64,000 nucleotides of DNA from Planctomicrobium piriforme (lineage in GTDB: Bacteria; Planctomycetota; Planctomycetia; Planctomycetales; Planctomycetaceae), in assembly GCF_900113665.1 (NCBI RefSeq), contig NZ_FOQD01000009.1:62001-126000 (forward strand). Reading direction: 5' to 3'. Below are positions 9,829 through 19,775 of the stretch, piece by piece. Every line of letters starts with the position of its first letter. Positions within the stretch are counted from its first letter, which is position 1. The notes under the pieces are model-generated. The model did not search any database. It saw only the letters and a program-made list of their open reading frames with translations, and was not told the DNA's origin. The position numbers and the translations under genes were made by a program.

Positions 9829-10012
9829 TGAGTGTTGAGTGATGAGTGTTGAGAAGGAGTCTAGAGTCGAGTGTCCAGAGTCCAGAGCCAGACGGGGGGA
9901 TTGAGCAGCGTCTCCCTCAATGGCCCAATGACAAATGACCATTGACCAATGACAAATCAATTCCCCCCTCGCCCCAATCCGTTCAACCTTAAACCCCTCA
10001 ACCTTCAACCAT
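9820..10012. repeat. Heptamer arrays filling a convergent gene gap and both stop codons
   Basis: Ten perfectly phased units lie at 9820-9889: GTTGAGT, GATGAGT, GTTGAGT, GATGAGT, GTTGAGA, AGGAGTC, TAGAGTC, GAGTGTC, CAGAGTC, CAGAGCC. Six units TCAATGG, CCCAATG, ACAAATG, ACCATTG, ACCAATG, ACAAATC lie at 9917-9958. Words of the TTCAACC / TTAAACC type lie at 9982-10012. The ZIP stop codon (9826-9828) and the last codons of mtnA (stop at 9998-10000) are inside the arrays. Confidence 0.85.
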
Positions 10013-11071
10013 CTTCCTCACATTCGCCTCCGTCACCGGACGAATCACTCCTTTCTCGGTGATGATCGCCGTGATGAGTTCGGCTGGGGCGACGTCGAAC
10101 GCCGGGTTATACACCTGCGTTCCTTCCGGAGCGGTGGCGCGGCCGAAGCCGTTGGTGATCTCTTCGGCAGCGCGCTGTTCGATGGGAATGTCTTCGCCTG
10201 ACTTCAGCGTGAGGTCGAAGGTGCTTGACGGAGCGGCGACATAGAACGGAATGCCGTGCGCCTTGGCGAGCAGGGCGACGGAGTACGTCCCGATCTTGTT
10301 CGCGGAATCGCCGTTGGCCGCGATGCGATCGGCCCCGGTGATGACCGCTTGCACTCGCTTTTCTTTCATGACCCAGCCGGCCATGTTGTCGCAGATGAGC
10401 GTGACGGGAACGCCTCGCTGCTGCAGTTCCCAGGTGGTGAGCCGGGCTCCTTGCAGCAGCGGTCGGGTTTCGTCGGCGTAAACCTGAATCTGCTTTCCTT
10501 CGGCAGCGGCAGCGAACATCACGGCGAGCGCGGTGCCGTCGCCTGCGGTGGCGAGTCCGCCAGCGTTGCAGTGCGTCAAGACCCCCATGCCGTCGGCCAG
10601 CAGAGCTGCGCCGTGGCGACCAATGGCCGCGCACATCTCGCGGTCTTCCGTCTCAATCGCTTTCGCTTCTTCCAGCAGACGGGCGTGCATTTCCTGCGGG
10701 CTGAGCTGCGCGAAGCGGGCGGCGGTCGCGTTCAGGCGGTCGAGTGCCCAAAACAGATTCACTGCCGTCGGACGGCTTTCCGCGAGGTAGCCGGTCACTT
10801 CCTTCAGTCGGGCGTCGAATGTCTTTCGGTCGGCGGTCTTCGGCAGAGTCTGCAGTCCGATCACAACGCCATAAGCGGCGGCACAGCCGATGGCCGGCGC
10901 GCCGCGAACGCGGAGTTTCTTGATCGCTTCCCACACCTGTTCGACGGTGCGGCAGTCGATCTCTTTGAATTCGACGGGCAGCAGCGTCTGGTCGATCATC
11001 GTCAGCCAGCCGGAGGTGTCTCCATTCCAGCGCATCGTCTTGGGGGGAACTGCGGATGTCGCGCTCATCAT
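9998..11071 (-). CDS. mtnA: S-methyl-5-thioribose-1-phosphate isomerase
   Basis: The protein is 357 residues from the ATG at 11071; a second ATG follows immediately. The reading frame is open further upstream, but that part overlaps the preceding gene and lacks family character. The catalytic cysteine is in THCNAGGLATAGDGT (C168) and the catalytic aspartate in ITGADRIAANGD (D248), matching the spacing in the family. The N-terminus has RVRGAPAIG. The enzyme isomerises methylthioribose-1-phosphate to the ribulose form in methionine salvage. It follows the glcE-like gene by 20 bases, so the two form an operon. The C-terminal residues KMVEG are encoded within a heptamer repeat array. Confidence 0.96.
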   Translation of the reverse strand: MMSATSAVPPKTMRWNGDTSGWLTMIDQTLLPVEFKEIDCRTVEQVWEAIKKLRVRGAPAIGCAAAYGVVIGLQTLPKTADRKTFDARLKEVTGYLAESRPTAVNLFWALDRLNATAARFAQLSPQEMHARLLEEAKAIETEDREMCAAIGRHGAALLADGMGVLTHCNAGGLATAGDGTALAVMFAAAAEGKQIQVYADETRPLLQGARLTTWELQQRGVPVTLICDNMAGWVMKEKRVQAVITGADRIAANGDSANKIGTYSVALLAKAHGIPFYVAAPSSTFDLTLKSGEDIPIEQRAAEEITNGFGRATAPEGTQVYNPAFDVAPAELITAIITEKGVIRPVTEANVRKMVEG

Positions 11072-11091
11072 GTGGCTCTTTTCAGTGTCGG

Positions 11092-12330
11092 TTATTTCAT
11101 AGTGACGGCAGCGGGCCACAACCGGCCAGGGCTGAGTATGTTGGCCGGATCGAAGGCCAGTTTCAGCCGCCGCTGCAGGGCGTCTTCCCGTAAGGAGATT
11201 CCAAATTCGCCCGCGGGGGCTGCCCAGTCGTGTTCGCAGTTCAGAACGGTCAGCGAACCGCCTGCCTGTTGAATCGTCTTGCGGAGTGTTCCGAGCAGTT
11301 GCAGGGCATTGCCGGCGTCGGCGTAACGATCCGGGAGATGCCCGATGAGAATGCCGTTTCCGGCGTGAGCCTGTACGGCCATTCCGAGGGCCGTCGCCTG
11401 TTCCAGAACCGCCGTCACCCGCGAGGGGAGAACGGTGATTTGAAACGTCAAAGGGTCGTCGGACGCCGCTTGGTATTCGGTCAACGCTCTCCAGAGCAGG
11501 TCGGCGTTTTCCTGAGTCAGCACCAGTGGAGTGCCGACGCAGTGTGGCTGGAGTTCCTGCAGCACGGTTTTGATCTGCCAGTCGGTTTCGAGCGTGCTCC
11601 CTTCGAAGCCGATGCACAGGAGAAACATTTCTGTCGGCAGATCCTGACGGGCTTCTGACCGCAGTTGCCAGGCCGCTTTGGGATTCAGGACTTCAATGGC
11701 GACTGGCCGCGTGGCCGATGTGTTCAATGCAGCGAGCATCGCTTCGAGGTCGCTGGTTTGACGGGCGGATGCGAGGACAAACCGCCGCGATTCCACTTGA
11801 GGACGTAGCTTGAGCGTCACCTGCGTAATGACGGCCAGCGTTCCGAGCGAGCCGGTGAGGAGTTTGCACAGGTCATAGCCGGCGACATTTTTGACGACCC
11901 GACCGCCTGCGGAAAAGAGCCGCCCGCGACCGTCCACTGCCGAGATGCCGATGACATAATCACGAAACGTGCCGTAGCCGTAACGGCCTGGTCCGCTGGC
12001 GTTGCAGGCGATCGCGCCGCCGAGGGTCGCGCGATGCGACTGCGGGACATCGACAGGGAGCCGCTGCTGTTGGGCGGCCAGCCGCTCGTGGAGCTCTTCC
12101 ATCCTCAGGCCGGCTTCGACCGTGATGGTCATGTCGCGGTCAGGGTAGTCGATGACGCGTCGCAAATCGCCGGTTTGGACAAGCACCGAACCGGCAGGCA
12201 TGCCGCCGCCAAACCGCAGGCCGGTTCGCCCACCGACGGGGAGCAGCGGCGCGCGGGGACCGTCATAGTTCTCGGCCAGCATGCGGCCAAGTTCCAGGGC
12301 GCTGGCAGGTTTCCATTCAGTAACAGGCAC
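11092..12330 (-). CDS. glcE: FAD-binding oxidase, glycolate oxidase GlcE type
   Basis: The product is 412 residues, starting at a GTG (MPVTEWKPASA). It shows the FAD_binding_4 fold: PVGGRTGLRFGG near residue 32, GGAIACNASGPGRYGYGTFRD near 105, and VKNVAGYDLCKLLTGSLGT near 147. The C-terminal half matches the shorter GlcE subunit rather than GlcD. GlcE works with GlcD and GlcF to oxidise glycolate to glyoxylate; neither partner is in the window, so a different 2-hydroxyacid substrate remains possible. It is co-transcribed with mtnA. Confidence 0.85.
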   Translation of the reverse strand: MPVTEWKPASALELGRMLAENYDGPRAPLLPVGGRTGLRFGGGMPAGSVLVQTGDLRRVIDYPDRDMTITVEAGLRMEELHERLAAQQQRLPVDVPQSHRATLGGAIACNASGPGRYGYGTFRDYVIGISAVDGRGRLFSAGGRVVKNVAGYDLCKLLTGSLGTLAVITQVTLKLRPQVESRRFVLASARQTSDLEAMLAALNTSATRPVAIEVLNPKAAWQLRSEARQDLPTEMFLLCIGFEGSTLETDWQIKTVLQELQPHCVGTPLVLTQENADLLWRALTEYQAASDDPLTFQITVLPSRVTAVLEQATALGMAVQAHAGNGILIGHLPDRYADAGNALQLLGTLRKTIQQAGGSLTVLNCEHDWAAPAGEFGISLREDALQRRLKLAFDPANILSPGRLWPAAVTMK

Positions 12331-12401
12331 GCAGCGATCCGCATCCGACGGGCAATGAAACGACTTCTCGGTGACGGCATTCAGAGAGGGGAGTGGGTCG
12401 G

Positions 12402-12462
12402 CCCCTCACCCCCAGCCCCTCTCCCCGCTGTGTTCTTTTTACAGGGCAGGGGCGAGGGGAGT
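12402..12462. repeat. Heptamer array of the CCCCTCA type with inverted half
   Basis: CCCCTCA, CCCCCAG, CCCCTCT and CCCCGCT (12402-12429) are followed by AGGGCAG, GGGCGAG, GGGAGTT (12442-12462) on the opposite orientation. The arms can pair around a loop containing TTCTTTTTA. Similar CCCTCACCCC words occur between genes in many unrelated bacteria. The array lies between the glcE-like gene start and the end of the MFS gene. Confidence 0.7.
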
Positions 12463-12538
12463 TGAAAGCCGTCTTCTCAGACAATGATGCCTGCCGGATC
12501 AGACTGCAAGGCTCGCGAGCCGGACAGCCGGGATCGAA

Positions 12539-13942
12539 TCACTCCGGCAACGGCTTGTTGCGTGTTTCGGGGGCGAAGGGGAGTGCGAGAAGGCCGATCA
12601 CGAAGATGCTGCACATCGTCAGGCCCGCGTAGCGGTAGGCCATGATCGGCCCGGAGGCCGCGAAGACCTGCCCCGTCAACTGCCCGAGCAAAATCGGACC
12701 GCTGGCCGCGACGAAACGCCCGACGTTGTAACAGAACGATGTGCCGGTGCTGCGGAGTCGGGTTGGGAAGAGCTCCGGCAAATACACTGCATAGCCGCCG
12801 AAGAGCGACAGAATGCAGAAGCCCATGATCGGCACGAGCCAGAAAATCTGCGAGTAGCTGTTCAGAAACCAGAATGTCGCTGCCGTGCTGAGTCCAGCCG
12901 CGACAAAGCCCAGGGCGAATGTCGGACGGCGGCCGATGCGTTGAGAAACCGGAGCGAAAGCGTAGATTCCGAAAAATGCCCCGATGTTCAGCATCATGGA
13001 AAGGATCCCCTTCCAGAAGGCAACTCGACCATTGACCTCAGTCGGGGAAAGTCCCGAAGCTACGAGATCGGGACGGATCAGCGCGTCGAACAGGTCGACC
13101 GTAAAGAACACGATCGCCCACAGTCCGACGACCCCGGAAAACGCCAGCAGCAATCCAATGATGGCATTTCGACGCAGCCAGGGGGTGCCGAACAATTCAC
13201 TGTAAGAACCGGCCACCTGAGTGACTTTGGCGCCGGTTTCCAGCTTTTCTTTCACCGCCTGTTGCCAGCTTTCCGGCTCCTGCAATCCGCTGCGGATGAC
13301 GACGACGAGCAGGGCGGGCAAAGCGCCGACGACAAACATCCACCGCCAGGCATCACCGACCGCGCCGGTTTCCTCCAGGTGTCCGAGCGCCATGCTGATG
13401 AGTGCTGCGGTCACATTACCGACAGCAGAAAGCGCCTGGACAAAGCCCAGTGCATAAGGGCGAGCCCGCGGCGGCATCACTTCGGCCACCAACGAAACGC
13501 CGACGGCAAATTCGCCTCCTACCCCGAGCCCCGTCAGAAATCGATAGAACGCGAAGTCCCAGAAGCCCGTTGAGAGCGCACTCAACCCTGTACAGGCGGA
13601 ATACAGCAAGATCGTGATCGCCATGATTCTCGCGCGGCCGTAGCGGTCTCCCATGACGCCGAAGATCAATCCGCCGGTCGCCCAGCCAATCAGAAAGATG
13701 GCGGTGACATCGCCGCTGCGCTTGGCAACCAGCTTGGCGTCTGGCTGGCCGGCTTCGTCTTTGGGCAGCAACGCCCGCATGGCTGGAACCCGTGCCAGCG
13801 TGAACAACTGCTGATCCATGGTGTCGAACAGCCAGCCCAGTGCGGCGACGACCAGGACGAACCAGTGAAACCGGTTGAGTTCCTTGAACCACGGCTTGCC
13901 TGGCTCGAGCGGCACGACCGGCTCGGAATGATCGAAATGCAC
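12539..13942 (-). CDS. MFS transporter, aromatic-acid/sugar-acid type
   Basis: The 467-residue product has about twelve hydrophobic segments. The MFS loop motif is GVMGDRYGRARIM (around 95-107), and the partner motif FYRFLTGLGVGGEFAVGVSLV lies near 130-150. The second-half repeat motif is RIGRRPTFALG. This pattern fits the sialate/aromatic-acid or proton-symport metabolite family; the exact substrate cannot be told. A heptamer array lies just downstream. Confidence 0.88.
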   Translation of the reverse strand: MHFDHSEPVVPLEPGKPWFKELNRFHWFVLVVAALGWLFDTMDQQLFTLARVPAMRALLPKDEAGQPDAKLVAKRSGDVTAIFLIGWATGGLIFGVMGDRYGRARIMAITILLYSACTGLSALSTGFWDFAFYRFLTGLGVGGEFAVGVSLVAEVMPPRARPYALGFVQALSAVGNVTAALISMALGHLEETGAVGDAWRWMFVVGALPALLVVVIRSGLQEPESWQQAVKEKLETGAKVTQVAGSYSELFGTPWLRRNAIIGLLLAFSGVVGLWAIVFFTVDLFDALIRPDLVASGLSPTEVNGRVAFWKGILSMMLNIGAFFGIYAFAPVSQRIGRRPTFALGFVAAGLSTAATFWFLNSYSQIFWLVPIMGFCILSLFGGYAVYLPELFPTRLRSTGTSFCYNVGRFVAASGPILLGQLTGQVFAASGPIMAYRYAGLTMCSIFVIGLLALPFAPETRNKPLPE

Positions 13943-14344
13943 GTTGCTACCCCTCTGGTGAATCAGCCGATTTTCCCGTCAAAATCTGCGCCAATATGTC
14001 GGCAGGGGGGATGCAGACGCAAGCCTGTCATCGATTCGTTCGCGAAAACGTTGCGAGGAGTGTGCGGCCTACAGCAATTGTGCGCGACAGGCAAACACGG
14101 CTGACTGACGCACACTTCAGACTCGGCGAGTGGGGAACGTCAGTTCCCTGTTTCAGGAGAAACTGGAGTTGAACGCCTCGCCTTCATGGGCAGAAATGAC
14201 CAGCAGTTGATCCCGTTTGTTTGCATTGAACAGCGACGCGGATAGACTGGTGAACGAAATTCCACTGGCAGGGCCGAAAAGGGCTATTTTCTCGCGCATC
14301 GAATCATCGGCAGACTGCTGCAAGCTCGACCTCAGAGTTTTTCC
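13943..14344. other. Divergent intergenic region, no gene seen
   Basis: This 400-base stretch separates the MFS gene and comM. I see no coding sequence in it. A small hairpin, GGGAAC-GTCA-GTTCCC at 14133-14148, is followed by TGTTTC and is too weak to call a terminator. Confidence 0.6.
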
Positions 14345-15883
14345 ATGCTGGCCAAACTGCTGACTTATTCCCTGTTCGGCATCGACGCGCGGCCAGTCGA
14401 GGCAGAAGTCGATATCTCGCCGGCCGCCGTCCCCAAGACGATTCTGGTCGGCCTGGCCGAAGCCGCGGTGAAGGAAAGCGTCCACCGCATCGAACGGGCA
14501 CTGGTGAACACCGGTTATCACCGTCCGATCGACCGCATCGTCATCAATCTCTCTCCTGCCGATCTGCCGAAGGAAGCGGCGTCGTTCGATTTGCCGATTG
14601 GACTGGGCATTCTCGCCGCGAGCGGCCAGTTGTCGTCCGATGCGTTCGACAAGTATTCCGCCGTGGGCGAACTCGCTCTCGACGGCACGGTGCGACCGGT
14701 CAAGGGATCGCTGTCGATGGCGCTGCAAGCCCGGGCCGATGGCCGTAAAGGGCTGCTTGTTCCGTTCGGCAATGCAAAAGAAGCCGCCGTCGTCGAAGGG
14801 ATCGAAATTATTCCCGTCGGGACTCTCGCGGAAGCGGTCGGGTTCTTTTCCGGAACGCTGGCGATTGAACCGGTCCCGTTCAGTTGGGAACAGGCAGTTC
14901 GCGAGTTCGGCACCTACTCGATCGATTATTCGGACGTCAAAGGCCAGGAGATGGCCAAACGTGCGGTGACTGTCGCTGCGGCCGGCCGGCATCACCTGTT
15001 GATGATCGGATCACCTGGGACTGGAAAAACACTGCTGGCCCAGCGGATCGGGACGATTCTCCCCCAACTGGAGCCGGAAGAAAGCCTCGAAACGACGCGG
15101 ATCTACAGCGCTGTCGGTCGACTGACCGACGGGCAGTCGCTGTTGCTGACCAGGCCCTTCCGGTCTCCGCACCATACGATCAGTGAAGCAGGTCTGGTCG
15201 GCGGGGGAAGCACTCCGACGCCGGGTGAAATCAGTCTCGCGCATCACGGCATTTTGTTTCTTGACGAACTGCCAGAGTTCAACCGCCGCACGCTGGAAGT
15301 GATGCGGCAACCGCTGGAAGAAAACAAGGTCACGATCTCCCGCGCCATCGGCAGCATGACGTTCCCGGCGAACCTCATGCTGGTGGCGGCGATGAACCCA
15401 TGCCCTTGCGGCTTTCGCGGAGACCCGAAGCGGAACTGCAACTGTTCGCCGATGCACATTGAGCGTTATCTGGCGAAACTGAGCGGCCCGTTACTTGATC
15501 GCATCGATATTCATATCGAAGTCCCGGCTGTGCCGTTTCGCGAACTTTCGAATGACAAACCGGGCACCGACAGCGAAACGATTCGCACCAAAGTGACTCA
15601 GGCCAGAGAAGTTCAGAAAGAGCGTTTTCGCAATCAGCCGAGCAATTTGAACGGCACGATGTCGCCGCGACAGATCCGGCACTACTGCAAACTCGGCGGC
15701 GAGGCGGAATCGCTATTGAAAGCGGCGATGGAAGACATGGGCCTCTCGGCCCGGGCCCACGACAAGATTCTTCGAGTCAGCCGCACCATCGCCGATCTCG
15801 ATCAGGCTGAAACGATCGAAGTTCAGCACCTGACGGAAGCGATCAACTACCGCACCCTCGACCGGACGTACTGGTCGCGATGA
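14345..15883 (+). CDS. comM: YifB/ComM-type Mg-chelatase-like AAA+ ATPase
   Basis: The length of 512 residues is normal for the family. An N-terminal Lon-protease-like domain covers about 1-170 (VGLAEAAVKESVHRIERAL near 35-53). Walker A is GSPGTGKT (222-229), and Walker B is in ILFLDELPEFNRR. A zinc-type cysteine pair region, NPCPCGFRGDP, and the C-terminal Mg_chelatase_C domain follow. ComM proteins are hexameric helicases that promote branch migration during natural transformation. No other competence gene is nearby, so its local role here is inferred only from the family. Confidence 0.95.
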   Translation: MLAKLLTYSLFGIDARPVEAEVDISPAAVPKTILVGLAEAAVKESVHRIERALVNTGYHRPIDRIVINLSPADLPKEAASFDLPIGLGILAASGQLSSDAFDKYSAVGELALDGTVRPVKGSLSMALQARADGRKGLLVPFGNAKEAAVVEGIEIIPVGTLAEAVGFFSGTLAIEPVPFSWEQAVREFGTYSIDYSDVKGQEMAKRAVTVAAAGRHHLLMIGSPGTGKTLLAQRIGTILPQLEPEESLETTRIYSAVGRLTDGQSLLLTRPFRSPHHTISEAGLVGGGSTPTPGEISLAHHGILFLDELPEFNRRTLEVMRQPLEENKVTISRAIGSMTFPANLMLVAAMNPCPCGFRGDPKRNCNCSPMHIERYLAKLSGPLLDRIDIHIEVPAVPFRELSNDKPGTDSETIRTKVTQAREVQKERFRNQPSNLNGTMSPRQIRHYCKLGGEAESLLKAAMEDMGLSARAHDKILRVSRTIADLDQAETIEVQHLTEAINYRTLDRTYWSR

Positions 15884-16008
15884 AGTTGCGAGTTGTCAGT
15901 TCACAGTTTTCAGTTCTCAGAAACAGAAAGTGTCAGAAGTTTTCCGAAGTCATGCCTTCGCTCGTTTTCTGGCTTTGACTGAATACTGACGACTGAAAAC
16001 TGAGAACT
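15884..16008. repeat. Two opposed AGTTNNC heptamer arrays
   Basis: The forward units are AGTTGCG, AGTTGTC, AGTTCAC, AGTTTTC, AGTTCTC at 15884-15918, starting directly after the comM stop. The reversed units GAATACT, GACGACT, GAAAACT, GAGAACT lie at 15981-16008, ending two bases before the helicase stop codon. The central 62 bases are not repetitive. The arms can pair, but the words occur in swapped order. Confidence 0.85.
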
Positions 16009-16010
16009 TC

Positions 16011-19000
16011 CTAAGACAGCAGCAGTTCGAGATCGTCGGTCGTCAGGTCGCTGAGCGGCGTGCCTTCCGATTCGAGAATCGCGTCGGCGAGTTCCCGTTT
16101 CTGCTTCTGCAGTTCGAGGATCTTCTCTTCGACGGTGTCGCGGCAGATCAGACGGTACGCGAACACGCGCTTCGTCTGACCGACGCGGTGAGCCCGGTCG
16201 ATGGCCTGGGCTTCCACGGCGGGATTCCACCAGGGGTCGAGGAGGAACACATACTCAGCTTCGGTCAGGTTCAATCCGAGGCCCCCGGCCTTCAGCGAGA
16301 TCAGGAACACCGATGTCTTGGGATCGTTCTGGAACTGATCGACCACCTGCTTGCGCTTGCGGGTCTGCCCGTCCAGGTAGGCATAAGTGACGCCGCGACG
16401 GTCGAGATGCTTCTTGACGATGGACAGCATGCTGGTGAACTGCGAGAAGACGAGCGACTTGTGCCCTTCCTGAATCAGTTCTTCCAATTGCGGACAGAGG
16501 ACGTCGAGCTTCGCGTATTCGTCGTCTTCGCTTCCCTTGTCGAGCAGGGCGGGATGGCACGCGGCCTGACGCAGGCGGAGCAGGGCTTCAAGCACATGCA
16601 TCCGGCTCTTGCCCATCCCCTGTTTCTTGACCATGCCCAGCAGCGAGTCGCGATAGTAGTCGCGCATTTCGCTGTACAACTGCCGCTGGCGTTCGCCCAT
16701 TTTGCAGTAGATGGTTTCTTCGAACTTTTCAGGCAGTTCTTTCGCGACCTGACCTTTGGTACGTCGCAGCACGAACGGCCGCACGCCTGAGGCAATGGTC
16801 CGCCGCGACGTTTCGTTCGTGGTTTCGGTGGCGAAGGTTTTGAAGGCCGAACTGCGACCCAGCATACCGGGATTAAGAAACTCGAAGATCGACCACAGGT
16901 CGCCGAGATGGTTTTCGATGGGGGTACCGCTGAGCGCCACGCGGTGGTGGGCCTTTAGCAGTCGCGACGCCTTGGCGGCCTGAGACGAGGCATTCTTGAT
17001 CGTCTGCGCTTCGTCGAGCACCGCGTAGTCGAACTCCTGATCTTTGAGTTCGAGGATGTCGCGGCGGAGTGTGCCGTAGGTGGTGAGGATCAGGTCGGTG
17101 GTCGGAATCTGCGGGCGCAGGACCGTTCGTTCGGGACCGGTGTACTCCATGTACGTCAGTTCCGGCGCGAATTTGACGATTTCCTGAATCCAGTTGAACA
17201 TCAGCGACTTCGGCACCACGACCAGCGAAGGCAACTGACGTTCGCGCGACTGCCGCCGTTCCTGGAACAGCGCCAGCATCTGCACGGTTTTACCGAGACC
17301 CATGTCGTCCGCGAGGCAACCGCCGAAGCCGTAGTCCTGCAGGAAGTGCAGCCAGCCGAGACCTTCGCGCTGGTACGGGCGGAGTTCGCCGTGGAAGTTC
17401 TTCGGTTCCGCACGGGGCTCGACGCCGTCGAAGTTCGCGAGCTTGCTCTTCACTTCGAGATAGCGGGCATCGACGTCGACGAATTCCTGCGTCGAGAGCA
17501 GGGCATCGACCAGCCCCAACTGCGACGTGGAGAACTTCACGCCGTCTTCGCTGGCGGTCCCAAGGCCGGCCAGGATGCCGTATTGCTCAAGCCATTCTTC
17601 CGGCAGAATCCCCAGCGAGCCGTCGTCCAGGCGGATCGTCTGATCGCCGCGAGACAAGGCCGCGAGCAGTTCGGGGAAGTTGGCCTTCTGGCCGTTGAAA
17701 TCGACGTCGGCGGTCAGTTCGAACCAGTCGATGTCGGAACGGATATTGAATTTGACGGCCGCAGGCTGGCGAACTTCCTTGCCGTCGGCATGCACCTGCC
17801 AGCCGTGATTGACCAGGGCGCGGACGGCACGGCCGAGCTCGCTGACGGCGATATCGACGTCATGCGCCGCCTGGCGATGGTCGACCAGCCGGCGGAACGC
17901 GAGTTCGTCCAGTTGTGCCCAATAGGCCGCTTCGCGTTGTTGATCGCGCAACAGGCAGCGTCCGAGTTCTCGCTGGACCACGGCCCATTGCACATTGGTT
18001 CCGCGAACCAGGGTGCCTTCGTAGTCGAATTCGATATTGGCGTGGATGCGTTCGTGCTTCCAGCCCCGTTTTGAAGGGGAGCGGAACACCAGACGCGGCG
18101 AAGGAACCGGGCGGACTTCTTCCAACTGCAACGACTTCGGGAGATCGAGCTGCGGCAGCGTCGGCATGTCGAGCAACCAGTCGACCAGATCCTGTTCTTC
18201 ATTGGGTCGGGCGGTCAGTTTCTGTTCGCCCAGCAGCATCGGCACCCAGTCGAAGGCGTTGAAGTCTTCGAGCCGGGAGATCTGATTGTTGGCGATCACC
18301 AGTCCGCCGGGGAGCAGCAGTTCGCACTTCTCGATCCGCATTTTCTGCGTACCGCGGCGGACTTCCCCGTGCAGTTCCCAGCTTTGATCCTCGAGCTGTT
18401 CGAGACACAGACAGAGCTGCCAGGGATCGGTTGCTTCGTAGGTGAGCGGCGGCAATTCCTTTTCCGACTCATCCACAAAGCGGAGCCGCTTCGAGCTGGT
18501 CATCAACGGCAGGATCAGGGTGCAGAGTTCGAACGGCACCCGATAGCGGTAAACCGACGTCTGGAATTCCGCCTGTTGGGCCATCCAGCCGGTGCGTTCC
18601 GGCGTGCCGCCTGCGAGGAACGCGAGAATCTGGCGGTCGTCTGCGTGATCGACTTCTTCGAGACGGCCGGGGCGGACCTTGAGGGGCTTCAGCTTCCCCC
18701 ACTGACCATTGCTGCGGCGCTGCCGCTGCGAGGTCTGGATAACGAGTTGTTGCGATTTGCGGCTTTCGGGAACGTCGATTTCGTAAAAGATTTCACGCTC
18801 GCGCGATTCGGCCGCGGCGCAGGTCCGTGACGAGGCCGGCATCTGGTTCCGCAAATCACGGAGTTTGGTTTCCCATTCGCGGGGCTGCTGCCGCGGCGCG
18901 CGGGGGGCCGCTGCCGCCGCTGTCTTGGTGCTGGCCTCGGTCGGAATGTAGACGTCGCCGCCTTCGAGATCGTCTTCGTCCCAGGACGAGAGATCGAGCG

Positions 19001-19334
19001 GCTTGTAACGGGTTTCGGAGACGAAGGGGGGTACCTGACCCGCCTTGGCCGCGCCGGTCAGATACGAGCCGGCGTCGACGGCGAGCAGTGTCGCCCAGAG
19101 ATGTTTACAGGCGGGATCGCGCGACTGTCCTTCGCCCACGCAGGAGCAAAACATGCGCAGTTCCCCCTCCAGACGGCTGAGGTGCGTCTGATATTCGACG
19201 CCGTCGCGCACAATCGCATGCAGATCGTCCGCGGTGACGCGGGCAATCGAAACGCGGTCCGCCTCGAGATAAGCCTGGCCTCGAAAGCGGATATCCCCAC
19301 GAAATTTTGTTTCCAGCAGTTGTGTCAGAGACAC
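16011..19334 (-). CDS. SNF2-family helicase with SWIM zinc finger
   Basis: I chose the GTG at 19334 (1107 residues), which has GGGAGG at a good distance; the frame is open to a GTG at 19361. A SWIM finger near residues 63-78 has Cys-x-Cys, ten residues, then Cys-x-His (in FCSCVGEGQSRDPACKHLW). The SNF2 core has Walker A DMGLGKT (about 677-683), the DEAQ box (about 774-777), SGTPIENHLGDLWSIFEFL, and the helicase-C motifs VFLISLKAGGLGLNLT and DRAHRVGQTK. Such proteins remodel or translocate on DNA and are widespread in bacteria; the cellular role is uncertain. It is convergent with comM, with a heptamer array between. Confidence 0.93.
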   Translation of the reverse strand: MSLTQLLETKFRGDIRFRGQAYLEADRVSIARVTADDLHAIVRDGVEYQTHLSRLEGELRMFCSCVGEGQSRDPACKHLWATLLAVDAGSYLTGAAKAGQVPPFVSETRYKPLDLSSWDEDDLEGGDVYIPTEASTKTAAAAAPRAPRQQPREWETKLRDLRNQMPASSRTCAAAESREREIFYEIDVPESRKSQQLVIQTSQRQRRSNGQWGKLKPLKVRPGRLEEVDHADDRQILAFLAGGTPERTGWMAQQAEFQTSVYRYRVPFELCTLILPLMTSSKRLRFVDESEKELPPLTYEATDPWQLCLCLEQLEDQSWELHGEVRRGTQKMRIEKCELLLPGGLVIANNQISRLEDFNAFDWVPMLLGEQKLTARPNEEQDLVDWLLDMPTLPQLDLPKSLQLEEVRPVPSPRLVFRSPSKRGWKHERIHANIEFDYEGTLVRGTNVQWAVVQRELGRCLLRDQQREAAYWAQLDELAFRRLVDHRQAAHDVDIAVSELGRAVRALVNHGWQVHADGKEVRQPAAVKFNIRSDIDWFELTADVDFNGQKANFPELLAALSRGDQTIRLDDGSLGILPEEWLEQYGILAGLGTASEDGVKFSTSQLGLVDALLSTQEFVDVDARYLEVKSKLANFDGVEPRAEPKNFHGELRPYQREGLGWLHFLQDYGFGGCLADDMGLGKTVQMLALFQERRQSRERQLPSLVVVPKSLMFNWIQEIVKFAPELTYMEYTGPERTVLRPQIPTTDLILTTYGTLRRDILELKDQEFDYAVLDEAQTIKNASSQAAKASRLLKAHHRVALSGTPIENHLGDLWSIFEFLNPGMLGRSSAFKTFATETTNETSRRTIASGVRPFVLRRTKGQVAKELPEKFEETIYCKMGERQRQLYSEMRDYYRDSLLGMVKKQGMGKSRMHVLEALLRLRQAACHPALLDKGSEDDEYAKLDVLCPQLEELIQEGHKSLVFSQFTSMLSIVKKHLDRRGVTYAYLDGQTRKRKQVVDQFQNDPKTSVFLISLKAGGLGLNLTEAEYVFLLDPWWNPAVEAQAIDRAHRVGQTKRVFAYRLICRDTVEEKILELQKQKRELADAILESEGTPLSDLTTDDLELLLS

Positions 19335-19775
19335 CCCTTGCCTCCCTGCAGACTCAAGCACTCGTCAGCCGGCATAAAACAACCATTTTACGACCTGCCG
19401 TCGCGGCGACGACCCCTGAAACACCGCGAATGGTGGAATCGGCAGTCGCACTGGCGTGCAGTTTGAAAAACACGTTTGCCCGAAATCGGGCGCAGTCTCC
19501 CAGCGTAATGGAAGAGGCTCACGAATTGCCAGACAGGATCACCGGAAATCTCCTTGAGGGCCCGTCGACTTGCGTGAACCCGGTCGGCTCGCCGCCGTGT
19601 CTCCTCGCGAAGGAGCAAGTTCGAAAATCTCGATCCGCCCTCGAAATGCCCTGTTCTGGCGTTCCTCGGCAGACGAGCACTTTCGAACGAATCTCTCTCC
19701 TTCTAGAATGTCGTTTTGCGCACAGCAGGACATTTTTGGCAAATCGGGGCCGCAAGAGCGGCACAGGAGTTGGTC
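19335..19775. other. Divergent intergenic region, no gene seen
   Basis: About 440 bases lie between the helicase gene and dapA. A short hairpin around CCCGAAATCGGG lies near 19480. No convincing coding sequence is present. Both genes must be promoted from here, but I cannot assign promoters. Confidence 0.5.

Noticed and set aside
10256..11272. A 338-codon open frame on the plus strand
   Set aside because: It is the reverse of mtnA, whose catalytic residues and family length are clear.
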